Positions 7,288-16,704 of a stretch of DNA of 31,221 nucleotides are shown here, piece after piece. Each line of letters begins with the position of its first letter. Within the stretch, counting starts at the first letter, position 1. Under the pieces are notes generated by a model that saw only the letters and a program-made list of their open reading frames with translations, had not been told where the DNA came from and did not search any database. The stretch comes from CAINVV01 sp037129695 (GTDB lineage Bacteria > Bacteroidota > Bacteroidia > Bacteroidales > Prolixibacteraceae), in NCBI GenBank assembly GCA_037129695.1, contig JBAXUL010000044.1, forward strand, positions 1 to 31,221. The letters run 5' to 3'. The position numbers were made by a program, and so were the translations under genes.

Positions 7288-9198
7288 ATGGGAAAAATTA
7301 TTGGAATTGACTTAGGGACAACCAATTCGTGTGTTGCCGTCATGGAAGGCAACGAACCTGTTGTAATCCCCAATAGTGAAGGTAAGCGCACAACACCTTC
7401 CATTGTGGCTTTTGTCGACAATGGCGAGCGTAAAGTTGGTGATCCTGCCAAACGTCAGGCAATCACCAATCCAACAAAAACGATCTCTTCGATCAAAAGA
7501 TTTATGGGTGAGACTTACAACCAGGTCAGCAAGGAGATCGGTAGAGTTCCTTTTGCCGTGATTCAGGGTGATAACAATACTCCCCGCGTTAAAATAGATG
7601 ACAGGTTTTATTCTCCACAGGAAATTTCTGCCATGATTCTTCAGAAGATGAAGAAGACTGCTGAGGATTATCTTGGCCAGGAAGTAACGGAAGCTGTCAT
7701 TACTGTTCCCGCTTATTTCAATGACTCCCAACGTCAGGCGACCAAAGAGGCAGGCGAAATCGCCGGATTGAAAGTACGCAGGATCATCAATGAGCCTACT
7801 GCTGCCTCACTGGCATATGGCTTGGACAAGATGCACAAAGACATGAAAATTGCCGTATTTGACCTTGGTGGCGGAACTTTTGATATTTCTATCCTGGAAT
7901 TGGGAGAGGGCGTATTTGAAGTGAAATCTACCGACGGCGATACCCACCTGGGTGGAGATGATTTTGATCAGGTAATTATTGACTGGCTGGCTGATCAGTT
8001 CAAATCGGATGAAGGGATCGATCTGCGCAAAGATCCAATGGCGCTTCAGCGTCTGAAAGAAGCTGCAGAAAAGGCCAAAGTTGAACTTTCAAGTTCTACC
8101 CAAACGGAGATCAATCTTCCGTATATCATGCCTGTCAACGGAATTCCAAAGCACCTTGTTAAAAGTCTGACGCGCGCTCAGTTTGAAAAACTGGCTGATT
8201 CGCTGATCAATGCGACCATGGAGCCTTGCCGCAAGGCGCTTCAGAATGCAGGATTGACTGTCAATGACATTGATGAGGTAATTCTGGTGGGTGGTTCTAC
8301 CCGTATTCCTGCCATTCAGGAAAAAGTGCAGAAACTATTTGGTAAGGCTCCGTCGAAAGGAGTTAATCCCGATGAGGTAGTAGCAGTTGGAGCCGCCATT
8401 CAAGGAGGCGTTCTTACCGGGGAGGTAAAAGATGTTCTTTTGCTGGACGTCACTCCACTTTCTTTGGGTATTGAAACCATGGGAGGTGTAATGACCAGGC
8501 TGATTGAGTCCAATACCACCATCCCAACAAAAAAATCCGAAACATTTACGACAGCTTCAGACAACCAGCCTTCTGTTGAGATCCATGTGCTTCAGGGCGA
8601 ACGCCCGATGGCTGCCGGGAATAAAACCATTGGCAAGTTTCATTTGGATGGTCTTCCACCAGCACAACGCGGAATTCCGCAAATTGAAGTTTCTTTTGAC
8701 ATTGATGCCAATGGAATTCTTCATGTGACTGCCAGGGACAAGGCCACAAGCAAAGAGCAATCCATCCGTATCGAAGCTTCATCAGGTTTAAGTGACGACG
8801 AAATCAAACGGATGAAGGAGGAAGCAGCTGCCAATGCCGAAACCGACAAACAGGCAAAGGAGCAGGTTGAAAAACTTAACCATGCCGATTCGCTGATTTT
8901 CCAGACCGAAAAACAGATGAAGGAGTTTGGCGATAAATTGCCGGAAGATAAGAAAGCTCCGATTGAGACAGCCCTGAACAAATTGAAAGAGGCATATAAA
9001 AATAAGGATTTCAGCGCAATTGATGCAGCTACCAATGAGTTGAATGAAGTCTTTCAGGCTGCCTCACAGGAGATGTACAATGCTGCAAATGCCCAGGCAG
9101 GTCAACAGGGTGCCCCAAATGAGGGACAATCATCCCAGCAAAAAGGAAACAAAGGTGACGGTGAAGTTACTGATGTGGATTTTGAAGAGGTCAAGTAA
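7288..9198 (+). CDS. dnaK: Chaperone protein DnaK (Hsp70)
   Basis: ATP-dependent cytosolic chaperone that works with DnaJ and GrpE in folding and stress response. The 636-aa protein begins with the ATPase signature GIDLGTTNSCVAVMEG. It carries FDLGGGTFDISILE (phosphate 2 loop), VILVGGSTRIPAIQ (adenosine site), the interdomain linker VLLLDVTPLSLGIETMGGV at about residue 388 onward, the substrate-binding domain and a helical lid, then a Gln/Gly/Ser-rich tail ending DVDFEEVK, the EEVD-like bacterial C-terminus. Neither dnaJ nor grpE is adjacent, so it stands alone and ends at a strong terminator 17 nt after its stop. Confidence 0.99.
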   Translation: MGKIIGIDLGTTNSCVAVMEGNEPVVIPNSEGKRTTPSIVAFVDNGERKVGDPAKRQAITNPTKTISSIKRFMGETYNQVSKEIGRVPFAVIQGDNNTPRVKIDDRFYSPQEISAMILQKMKKTAEDYLGQEVTEAVITVPAYFNDSQRQATKEAGEIAGLKVRRIINEPTAASLAYGLDKMHKDMKIAVFDLGGGTFDISILELGEGVFEVKSTDGDTHLGGDDFDQVIIDWLADQFKSDEGIDLRKDPMALQRLKEAAEKAKVELSSSTQTEINLPYIMPVNGIPKHLVKSLTRAQFEKLADSLINATMEPCRKALQNAGLTVNDIDEVILVGGSTRIPAIQEKVQKLFGKAPSKGVNPDEVVAVGAAIQGGVLTGEVKDVLLLDVTPLSLGIETMGGVMTRLIESNTTIPTKKSETFTTASDNQPSVEIHVLQGERPMAAGNKTIGKFHLDGLPPAQRGIPQIEVSFDIDANGILHVTARDKATSKEQSIRIEASSGLSDDEIKRMKEEAAANAETDKQAKEQVEKLNHADSLIFQTEKQMKEFGDKLPEDKKAPIETALNKLKEAYKNKDFSAIDAATNELNEVFQAASQEMYNAANAQAGQQGAPNEGQSSQQKGNKGDGEVTDVDFEEVK

Positions 9199-9214
9199 AC
9201 AGGCATACCATGCA

Positions 9215-9257
9215 TAAAAAAATAGGGGTCTCAATTTTTGAGACCCCTATTTTTTTT
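9215..9257. terminator. Strong bidirectional terminator between dnaK and the COG4315 lipoprotein gene
   Basis: Perfect inverted repeat ATAGGGGTCTCAA (9222-9234) / TTGAGACCCCTAT (9238-9250) with a 3-nt loop, extended by seven A on the left and seven T on the right. It serves both convergent genes. Confidence 0.93.
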
Positions 9258-9275
9258 GACTTGGGTTAATTCTTC

Positions 9276-10151
9276 CTATTTTTTTGGAGCAGCCGGTTCA
9301 TCTTTGAAAAAGATTGGCCAAATGTTCGGTTTTGGAAAACTTATTCCTTTGTTACTGCCTCTAAAGGCACCTGTTACATCTTGATCTGCGCCGAAATAAT
9401 ACATTGGCCAGCCTTTATAGGTCAATTGTTTTTTGCCGACAGCAGTGATGCTTCCAAACTGAGTTTTGTCGAGGATCGATGGTACTACAATCTTATCGGT
9501 TTCATAGATTGGCCAGACACCGTTGTTGGTGAGGTCTGCCTTTGTGTATTTGTTAATATTGGTACTGTCCTTGTAATAAGAGTATAATGTACGGCCCACC
9601 AAATCTGTAAAATATACTGTTGCACCTGCGCCTTCAGTATAGACATTGGCAGAAGAGACAATGTAATTCTTAGCATCGGAACCAACTAACTGCTGCTTGG
9701 CGATCATGATGGTATAATCCGGCTTGGCCACAAACCAAAGTCCGCTGACACCATCTCCCGTTGTTTGGGTGGCTGCTTCATGCACGCCTGCAGGGGCATA
9801 ATAATACAAAGGCCAACCTTTGTAAGTGATCTGTGCTCCACTTGCAGTGGTTACTGTAGAAAAATCAGCCAAAGCAAGTCCGGGAGCAAGTTTCTCGGCT
9901 GTGATTCCACTCACAAAAAAGACCGGCCAGTTGGTGGTGCATCCCCCTGTGCAATTGTTCGCACCATTGGAATCCATAGCGAAAAAGTACAAGGTGTTCC
10001 CGTTATTGTCCATCAGGTAACTTCCAAGTGCTGTCGAATTGCCCAAATTGACCAAATAGGGACTTGAGGTGTCAGATTTTTGACACTGTGTAAGTACCAA
10101 TCCTGCTGCTATCAGCATAATGGTAAACGAAAGAAGGTATAGTTTTCTCAT
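9276..10151 (-). CDS. Secreted lipoprotein with tandem COG4315 (PF03640) repeats
   Basis: Envelope lipoprotein of unknown function, 291 aa. The N-terminal hydrophobic segment ends LVLTQC, a lipobox-like Cys23 with an unusual Gln at -1. Two full copies of the 'secreted repeat of unknown function' follow. Copy 1 is at about residues 42-150 (LGSYLMDNNGNTLYFFAMD, then CTGGCTTNWPVF, then ITYKGWPLYYYAP). Copy 2 is at about residues 170-285 (VYFTDLVGRTLYSYYKD, then NNGVWPIY, then LTYKGWPMYYFGAD). The CxxxC pair of copy 1 is absent from copy 2. Family members in other bacteria have been linked to redox or stress, but no activity is established. A single gene, convergent with dnaK. Confidence 0.85.
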   Translation of the reverse strand: MRKLYLLSFTIMLIAAGLVLTQCQKSDTSSPYLVNLGNSTALGSYLMDNNGNTLYFFAMDSNGANNCTGGCTTNWPVFFVSGITAEKLAPGLALADFSTVTTASGAQITYKGWPLYYYAPAGVHEAATQTTGDGVSGLWFVAKPDYTIMIAKQQLVGSDAKNYIVSSANVYTEGAGATVYFTDLVGRTLYSYYKDSTNINKYTKADLTNNGVWPIYETDKIVVPSILDKTQFGSITAVGKKQLTYKGWPMYYFGADQDVTGAFRGSNKGISFPKPNIWPIFFKDEPAAPKK

Positions 10152-10595
10152 CGACTGAAATTTTAAGTGGTTTTAGTTATAATTATCATTTTTTTATTAC
10201 GAATGAGTTTGCAAAAAGTTTGCAAAAAACCCGATTAATTTTAATTAAGTCTAAATAAGCATAGTAATTTTATTTAACCTGTAATTAATTCCTGAAATGG
10301 TCTTTTTGGCAGTCTTGGAGGATACATCTGACTGTGATGTTTCTTTGAAAACAGAAATCCCAAATTTCTGCCAACTTCACCAGTAAATTTGATTGGTTTT
10401 CTTGCCATAATGACGAAGGATTCCCCTTTTTCGGAAAGAATACGCAAGATTTTGCCAAGATAATGCTTGCGCCTGCTGATCAAAATGGATTCGGGAATTG
10501 AAAAACAGATGCATGCAAACGTATTTTTAATTAATATTGTGTTAGCCTGAAAATATTGTGGCATGGGCTAAATTTTTATCCAACTTTTTGAAAAA
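10152..10595. other. Intergenic region upstream of the COG4315 and tolC-like genes
   Basis: AT-rich, with no assured gene. A tandem 11-bp repeat lies at 10206-10227. A minus-strand frame at 10274-10564 (96 codons) has a stretch GKILRILSEKGESFVIMARKPI that faintly recalls Phd/YefM antitoxins, but its N-terminus does not look like one and no partner toxin is present, so I do not call it a gene. No TAnnTTTG box was found for the RND operon. Confidence 0.4.
10206..10227. repeat. Perfect tandem repeat of an 11-mer upstream of the COG4315 lipoprotein gene
   Basis: AGTTTGCAAAA occurs twice head to tail, about 55 nt before the minus-strand start at 10151. The 11-bp spacing places both copies on nearly the same DNA face, as expected for a regulator site, but no regulator is known. 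Confidence 0.5.
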
Positions 10596-11861
10596 ATGAT
10601 TCACCGGAAAATGGGAAAATCGATTTTCGCCGTTCTATTCTTTTCTCTTTCACTTTATGTCCAATTCGTTGAAGCACAGGAGAAAAATCTGGATTATTTT
10701 GTGAATCTGGCTCTTCAGAATTCTCCGTTAATAAAAGATTACCAAAACAGGCTGCAGTCAAACCGCATTGATAGCCTGCGGTTAAGGGCAGAATTGGGTA
10801 CCCAGGTCAACGCGGTGAGCAATGACAGTTATGCGCCAGTCATCAGAGGCGTTGGTCAGGACGAAGCGATCACCAATGGAGCCAATATTTATGCTTCACT
10901 TTCCGTTTCGAAAGGAATTGTCAGCAGAAAAAACCTTCAAAATCAGGTTCAACAAATGGAATTGCAGAAGCTTTCCATCCAGAATCCTGCAAAAATCTCA
11001 GAACAGGATATCCGCAAAAACGTGATTGATCAGTACATCTCCGTATATGGTCTTTTGCAGCAGGTTAAATTTCTGGGTGAAGAACTGGATTTGATGCACA
11101 AGCAAGAGATCATTTTCAAAAAACTTACTTCTTCCGGAATCTATAAACAAACGGAGTTCCTGGCATTTATGGTCCTTCTTCAGCAGCAGGATATTCAATT
11201 GATTCAGGTCCGAAATCAATACAGAAATGCGTTCAGAAGCCTCCATTATTTATGCGGGGTGATTGATACAGCCACCTATCAGCTTGCATTTCCTGCGTTA
11301 AAACTGGAAAAACTGCCGGAGCTTCAGAAATCCATATTTTACCAGCAATTTGTGACCGACAGTCTCAATCTGGCCATCAGCGACAAGCAGATTGATTATT
11401 CCTATCAACCCAAACTGAATTTATTTGGTGAACTCGGCTTCAACTCTTCGCTCACGACGGTGCCGTGGAAAAATTTTGGTCCCAATTTTGGACTAAACCT
11501 CTCCATCCCCATTTATGACGGACACCAAAAAAGAATGCAACACGAACAAATTGCCGTTTCGGAACAAACGCGAAAGAATTACAGGGAGTTTTTCACCAAA
11601 CAATACGGTCAGCAAATCAACCAGTTGATTTTACAACTGACGGATGTTCAGAATTTAGCCGGAAGAATCAAAAAACAGATCACCTATTCCCAAACCCTGG
11701 TCGATGCCGACCGGAAACTGCTGGAAACTGGTGAAGTGAGTGTGGTTGAATACATCATGGCCATATCAAACTTGCTGACCACCAAAAATCAGCTGATTCA
11801 AAACGAAATTGAAAAAAATCAAATAGTCAACCAGCTTAATTACTGGTGTCGTGAAAAATAG
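10596..11861 (+). CDS. TolC-like outer membrane efflux protein
   Basis: Outer-membrane channel component of a tripartite RND exporter, 421 aa. The signal peptide (about residues 1-27) ends VEA|QEK. The mature part has the TolC pattern: LDYFVNLALQNSPLIKDYQNRLQ at the start, two long helical hairpin regions rich in Gln/Glu, and the central NFGLNLSIPIYDGHQKRMQHEQ, which matches the 'L.ipifdG..r......a' strand-helix turn of the family. A Met at residue 6 (10611) is an alternative start. It overlaps or nearly abuts the adaptor gene and heads a three-gene operon. Confidence 0.9.
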   Translation: MIHRKMGKSIFAVLFFSLSLYVQFVEAQEKNLDYFVNLALQNSPLIKDYQNRLQSNRIDSLRLRAELGTQVNAVSNDSYAPVIRGVGQDEAITNGANIYASLSVSKGIVSRKNLQNQVQQMELQKLSIQNPAKISEQDIRKNVIDQYISVYGLLQQVKFLGEELDLMHKQEIIFKKLTSSGIYKQTEFLAFMVLLQQQDIQLIQVRNQYRNAFRSLHYLCGVIDTATYQLAFPALKLEKLPELQKSIFYQQFVTDSLNLAISDKQIDYSYQPKLNLFGELGFNSSLTTVPWKNFGPNFGLNLSIPIYDGHQKRMQHEQIAVSEQTRKNYREFFTKQYGQQINQLILQLTDVQNLAGRIKKQITYSQTLVDADRKLLETGEVSVVEYIMAISNLLTTKNQLIQNEIEKNQIVNQLNYWCREK

Positions 11862-11868
11862 TAAAATC

Positions 11869-12786
11869 ATGAAATATTGTAATTGGCCATCGCTCTTATC
11901 GGCTTGCCTGCTTGCCTCCTGCCATTTTGGGCAGAGTCCTTCCGTTGAGGCGCCGCCCGAAGGAAGGGTACCCGTTACTGTTACGAGCGTTAAAACCGGC
12001 ATGCTGAGTGAGTATGTTGAGTTGAATGCTACTTCGCAGTTTCAGTTGAAAACTTCCGTGAAATCTATGACGAATGGTTATCTGCAGGAGGTTAGAGTGA
12101 AATTGGGACAACGTATATCCAAAGGCGACCTGCTTTTTGTAGTACAGTCAAAAGAAGCCCAAAATCTGGGAAATACGGTGGACAAGGCAGACAGCACGCT
12201 CCGTTTTGAAGGTAAAATACGGGTCAATTCGCCTGGTGACGGTTATATCCTGCAATTGGCCTACCGTTCGGGTGACTATGTGCAGGACGGGGAGACTATT
12301 GCCATCATCGGAGACCAGAAAAGTATGGTTTTTATGCTTGAACTTCCCTACGAATTAAAGCCTTATCTCGCGTCAAACAGATCTGTTGTATTGTCACTTC
12401 CTGATGGTGAGCATTTGAACGGAACTGTCACTTCGGCCATGCCTACCGTGGATGCGGCCTCTCAAACCCAGAGTTACATGATCAATGTCGACTATTCAAA
12501 ACCTATTCCTGAAAATCTGATGGCTAAAGTTCAGTTTATCAAGAGAATAAGCGTCAATGCCATGATCCTTCCCAAAGAGGCCATCCTGACTAATGAAGTT
12601 CAGAGCCAGTTTTGGATCATGCAGATGACTGACAGTACGACCGCTGTAAAAATGATGATAGTTAAAGGAATAGAGGCAGGAGACAGCGTTGAGATTATCT
12701 CCCCGCATCTTTCTCCGGATTGGAAGATCCTGCTGACGGGTAATTATGGTTTGCCGGATACGGCTAAAGTTGTGATCGAAAAATAA
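11869..12786 (+). CDS. RND efflux periplasmic adaptor (membrane fusion protein, lipoprotein, hairpin-less)
   Basis: Adaptor linking the RND pump to the TolC-like channel. I chose ATG 11869 (305 aa) because it gives a clean lipoprotein signal with lipobox LLAS-C18; the longer GTG start at 11851 overlaps the upstream gene by 11 nt. The lipoyl half-motifs are MTNGYLQEVRVKLGQRISKGDLLFVVQ and SPGDGYILQLAYRSGDYVQDGETIAIIG. Only about 30 residues lie between them, so the long alpha-helical hairpin of AcrA/MexA is missing. Beta-barrel and membrane-proximal parts follow (FMLELPYELKPYL; ILPKEAILTNEVQSQFWIMQ). The RND gene starts 7 nt after the stop. Confidence 0.87.
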   Translation: MKYCNWPSLLSACLLASCHFGQSPSVEAPPEGRVPVTVTSVKTGMLSEYVELNATSQFQLKTSVKSMTNGYLQEVRVKLGQRISKGDLLFVVQSKEAQNLGNTVDKADSTLRFEGKIRVNSPGDGYILQLAYRSGDYVQDGETIAIIGDQKSMVFMLELPYELKPYLASNRSVVLSLPDGEHLNGTVTSAMPTVDAASQTQSYMINVDYSKPIPENLMAKVQFIKRISVNAMILPKEAILTNEVQSQFWIMQMTDSTTAVKMMIVKGIEAGDSVEIISPHLSPDWKILLTGNYGLPDTAKVVIEK

Positions 12787-12793
12787 TCCATCC

Positions 12794-15700
12794 ATGAAGA
12801 GTTTTTTTACTTCGCATAAAAACGCGCTTTCAGTTGTCATCGCCGTCATTTTAATGGGTGGAGGATTTACCTATAGTATCCTGCAGACCTCATTATTTCC
12901 TGAAATCACTTTCCCCAAAATAAAAATCATTGCTGATGCAGGACAACAACCTGTTGATCAGATGATGATGACGGTTACCCGTCCACTGGAATTGGCGATC
13001 AAAAAAGTTCCTGATCTAAAGGTGATACGAAGCAGTACGACCCGCGGATCCTGTGAGATCTCCGCATTTATGGACTGGAAAACAGACATCAACCTCAGTC
13101 AGCAGCGCATTGAATCCAAGATCAGCGAAATCCGGAGTACCCTTCCTGCCGATCTTTCTGTGGTGGTCGAAAGGATGAATCCATCGATTCTGCCGATCAT
13201 AGGTTATACCCTGGAAGGTGCAGGGCGCAGTCCGATTGATTTGAAATATCTGGCCAACTATACCATCAAACCTTTTCTTTCGCAGGTAGAAGGCGTATCA
13301 GAAATAAGGATTATCGGAGGAAAAGAGAAGGAATACTGGGTTGAGCTCAATATTTCAAAGATCAGCTCCCTTGGACTTACCCCCGAAATAATCAAGAATA
13401 CCCTGAACGAGACCGGTTTTGTGCGGTCGAACGGTTATCTCAATGATTTCCGAAAGATGTACCTTACCATTACCGATGCGCTCGGGAGAAATAAAACCGA
13501 ACTCGAAAATCTGGTCGTCAGCAGCACAGGCAAAAGGGTAATTCTGGTGAAAGATATTGCCACGGTAGAAATCAGGGAGGCAAAGGAGTACATTAAAATC
13601 AACGCGAACGGGAAAGAAAACCTTCTTATTGCAGTCATCAAACAACCCAACGCCAATCTGATCGAGTTGACCGAACAGATGCGTAAAAAACTGATCGATC
13701 TTCAGCAAACCCTTCCGCCGGATATCGTCATCAAACCATATTATGTTCAGGCTGATTTTGTCAACGACTCCATCCGGAGTGTCACTGACAGTTTATGGAT
13801 CGGACTGATTCTGGCCATCTTCGTTGCAATTCTCTTCCTTCGCTCCGTCAAGGCAAGTGCGACGATCCTGTTAACCATACCGGTTACGATAGGTCTGACA
13901 TTGATCGTTCTTTATGCCATGGGCCAGACGCTCAATATCATGACTTTGGGTGCCATTGCTGCTTCCATCGGTCTGATCATCGACGACGCCATCGTGGTGG
14001 TGGAACAGATTCAGCGAACACATGAGGAACATCCTTTTGAAAAATCGATCACGCTCGTACAAAAAGCCATTCGATTCCTTTTCCCTGCCATGGTGGGTTC
14101 ATCACTGAGCACCATTGTTATTTTTCTTCCTTTCTTGCTGATGACAGGGGTTGCAGGCGCTTATTTCAAGGTGATGACCAATGCCATGATCGTTACCCTT
14201 GTCTGTTCCTTTTTGGTGACATGGATGGCACTTCCTGTGATTTATTTGCTTTTGACACCAAAGGCGGAGAAAAAGGTGGCGCAGAAGTCTGAAAAAGAGC
14301 ATTCGCATCAGGTGAAAACCCAACAGTGGGTCTCCTGGTTTATTCATCGTCCGGCCATTAGTCTGGCATTCATGGGACTGCTTGTCCTCTCCATTTTTTT
14401 AGTATTTCCAAAACTAGAGACGGGTTTCCTTCCTGAAATGGACGAAGGTAGTATCGTTCTGGATTACAAATCACCTCCCGGAACCTCGTTGGAAGAGACA
14501 GACAGGATTCTGAGGGAAGTTGAAAAGATATTGGTGAAGATACCGGACATTGAGACCTATTCGCGCAGGACCGGAACCCAGATGGGTTTCTTTATCACAG
14601 AGCCCAATGACGGGGATTACCTGATACAGCTGAAAAAAGAAAGATCCAGAACGACGGTCGAAGTTATAGACGATATCCGGACCAAGGTGGAGGCATCACA
14701 GCCGGCCCTTCGGATTGACTTCGGACAGGTTATCGGGGATATGCTGGGCGACCTGATGGAGTCGGTTCAACCTGTTGAGGTTAAAGTTTTCGGGAACGAC
14801 AGATCCAAACTGGAGGATATGTCGAGGAAGGTGGCTTCAATTCTTTCCGAGACCGAAGGCGTCGATGACGTTTCGGACGGTATTATTGCGGCAGGTCCTT
14901 ATGTGAATATTTTGCCTGACAATACCAAACTGGCCCAGTTCGGTATCAATCCGGCCAACCTGCAATATCAGCTTCAGACAGCCCTGGAAGGGAATATCGT
15001 TGGAAACATCCAGGACAGGGAGCAATTTACCAACATCAGGCTGCTTTATCCTGGAAACAGAACGCTGAATGTGAATGACATCAAGAATCTTCAGATCTCC
15101 ATGCCTGACGGAAAGCTGAAACCGATCGAACAACTTGCCACCGTCAGATTGATTGCCGGAGATGCTGAAATCAATCGTGAGAATCTCCAGAATATGGGCG
15201 TCGTAACTGCCAGACTCTCGGGTCGTGACCTTGGCAGCGCAATCAAGGAGATTCAGCAGCAAATATCTTCCAGGATTGTGCTTCCGCAGGGATACAGCAT
15301 TGTTTACGGAGGAGCTTGGGCTGAGCAGCAGAAATCCTTCGATGAACTGCTGATTATCCTGATCACAGCAAGTTTGCTCGTTTTTTGTGTGATTCTGGCC
15401 TTGTTCAAGGAGTTTCGCATCGCATTTACCATACTGCTGATCGCAGTTCTGGGTATTTCAGGGAGTTATCTGGCGCTTTTTCTCACCAAAACCCCGCTCA
15501 ATGTTGGCAGCTATACCGGTTTGATCATGATTGTCGGGATTATTGGCGAAAATGCCATATTTACCTTCCTTCAGTTCAAGGAGGCGAGGACGAAGATGAA
15601 TGTTGATGATTCGATTGTCTATGCCATTTCTACCCGGTTGCGCCCGAAACTGATGACCGCTCTCGGAGCTATTATTGCGCTGATGCCAATTGCGCTGGGT

Positions 15701-15856
15701 ATCGGTGCCGGGGCACAGATGCACCAGCCACTTGCAATAGCCATCATCGGCGGTTTTCTGGTGGCTATGCCCATGCTGCTGATCGTTTTACCGACCATGA
15801 TCAGAATTATTTATGCCAGAAGTCAGGGGCATACTGAGATGTTTGATGCTGAATAA
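12794..15856 (+). CDS. RND family efflux transporter permease (AcrB/CusA-like)
   Basis: Inner-membrane proton-driven exporter of 1020 aa, with 12 predicted membrane segments and two large periplasmic loops. The N-terminus TSLFPEITFPKIKIIADAGQ is typical (SxYPxxxxPxVxVxAxYPGA type). TM4 carries the proton-relay pair D397-D398 in GLIIDDAIVVVEQ, as in AcrB. In TM10 the position of AcrB K940 is Glu919 (GIIGENAIFTFLQF), closer to CusA-like heavy-metal pumps. The loop EMDEGSIVLDYKSPPGTSLEET is also HME-like. The substrate class is therefore unclear: drug, metal or other. The adaptor lacks a hairpin. A two-component system follows on the same strand after 89 nt. Confidence 0.93.
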   Translation: MKSFFTSHKNALSVVIAVILMGGGFTYSILQTSLFPEITFPKIKIIADAGQQPVDQMMMTVTRPLELAIKKVPDLKVIRSSTTRGSCEISAFMDWKTDINLSQQRIESKISEIRSTLPADLSVVVERMNPSILPIIGYTLEGAGRSPIDLKYLANYTIKPFLSQVEGVSEIRIIGGKEKEYWVELNISKISSLGLTPEIIKNTLNETGFVRSNGYLNDFRKMYLTITDALGRNKTELENLVVSSTGKRVILVKDIATVEIREAKEYIKINANGKENLLIAVIKQPNANLIELTEQMRKKLIDLQQTLPPDIVIKPYYVQADFVNDSIRSVTDSLWIGLILAIFVAILFLRSVKASATILLTIPVTIGLTLIVLYAMGQTLNIMTLGAIAASIGLIIDDAIVVVEQIQRTHEEHPFEKSITLVQKAIRFLFPAMVGSSLSTIVIFLPFLLMTGVAGAYFKVMTNAMIVTLVCSFLVTWMALPVIYLLLTPKAEKKVAQKSEKEHSHQVKTQQWVSWFIHRPAISLAFMGLLVLSIFLVFPKLETGFLPEMDEGSIVLDYKSPPGTSLEETDRILREVEKILVKIPDIETYSRRTGTQMGFFITEPNDGDYLIQLKKERSRTTVEVIDDIRTKVEASQPALRIDFGQVIGDMLGDLMESVQPVEVKVFGNDRSKLEDMSRKVASILSETEGVDDVSDGIIAAGPYVNILPDNTKLAQFGINPANLQYQLQTALEGNIVGNIQDREQFTNIRLLYPGNRTLNVNDIKNLQISMPDGKLKPIEQLATVRLIAGDAEINRENLQNMGVVTARLSGRDLGSAIKEIQQQISSRIVLPQGYSIVYGGAWAEQQKSFDELLIILITASLLVFCVILALFKEFRIAFTILLIAVLGISGSYLALFLTKTPLNVGSYTGLIMIVGIIGENAIFTFLQFKEARTKMNVDDSIVYAISTRLRPKLMTALGAIIALMPIALGIGAGAQMHQPLAIAIIGGFLVAMPMLLIVLPTMIRIIYARSQGHTEMFDAE

Positions 15857-15945
15857 GAATGGGTGGAATTGGTTTTTTATCAGGTCTTTTCAACAGTCCA
15901 AATTTCACTCCTGTTTACACATTTGTATAAATAAAAGACATCACA

Positions 15946-16623
15946 TTGAAGATTTTAATCATTGAAGACGAATCAGCATTACGCGAAACCATTATTTCCT
16001 ACCTGGAAGGTGAGGGCTTCCTTTGCGAATATGCGGAAACTGTTGATTCAGGATCAGAAAAGGTCGCCTTGTATGAATATGACTGTATTTTGGTCGATAT
16101 CGGATTACCCGATGGAAATGGTCTTTCCTTGATCAGGGAGTTGAAGAAATTTCATCCGGGAACCGGGATCATCATTATTTCTGCCAAAAATTCAATCGAA
16201 GATAAAATAACCGGACTGGATCTTGGTGCGGACGATTATCTTACCAAACCATTTCATCTCCCGGAACTTAACTCCCGAATAAAATCTCTGCTTCGCAGAA
16301 GGAAATTCGAAGGCAAACAAGCCATCATCATCGATAATATTACCATTCTACCTGAAAACAGACAAGTATTTGTAGCCAATGAATTGTTGCAGTTGACCAA
16401 ATCGGAATTTGACCTGTTGCTGTTTTTTACCGCCAACCGTGGACGCGTACTCTCCAAAGAATCCATTGCGGAACATCTTTGGGGTGATTTCGCCGATGCT
16501 GCCGACTCGTTTGATTTTGTCTATTCACACCTCAAGAATCTGCGACGTAAACTGGCGGAAAAAGCCTCCAAAGATCACTTCCAGAACGTGTATGGCACCG
16601 GATACGTTTTTATGGCAGAATAA
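15946..16623 (+). CDS. OmpR/PhoB-family response regulator
   Basis: DNA-binding response regulator of 225 aa, probably controlling the RND operon. The receiver domain (1-115) starts KILIIEDESALRE with the acidic pair, has the phospho-acceptor Asp in CILVDIGLPDGNG, and the conserved Lys in DDYLTKPFHLPEL. The winged-helix effector (about 125-225) runs LTKSEFDLLLFFTANRGRVL, then FVYSHLKNLRRKL and VYGTGYVF. The start codon is TTG at 15946: the preceding in-frame codons back to a TAA at 15928 contain no ATG or GTG, and the receiver begins immediately. The histidine kinase gene follows 81 nt downstream. Confidence 0.94.
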   Translation: MKILIIEDESALRETIISYLEGEGFLCEYAETVDSGSEKVALYEYDCILVDIGLPDGNGLSLIRELKKFHPGTGIIIISAKNSIEDKITGLDLGADDYLTKPFHLPELNSRIKSLLRRRKFEGKQAIIIDNITILPENRQVFVANELLQLTKSEFDLLLFFTANRGRVLSKESIAEHLWGDFADAADSFDFVYSHLKNLRRKLAEKASKDHFQNVYGTGYVFMAE

Positions 16624-16704
16624 AAATGCGGGAATAGTGATTTGTCTTAATATTCTGAATATGAAGATTTTGTATGATTAATATATCACTAGAATAGTTT
16701 GAAT

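Noticed and set aside
10274..10564. Minus-strand 96-codon frame with a Phd/YefM-like phrase (GKILRILSEKGESFVIMARKPI)
   Set aside because: Only one short stretch is suggestive; the N-terminus is not antitoxin-like, no toxin partner is adjacent and no promoter or other support was seen.
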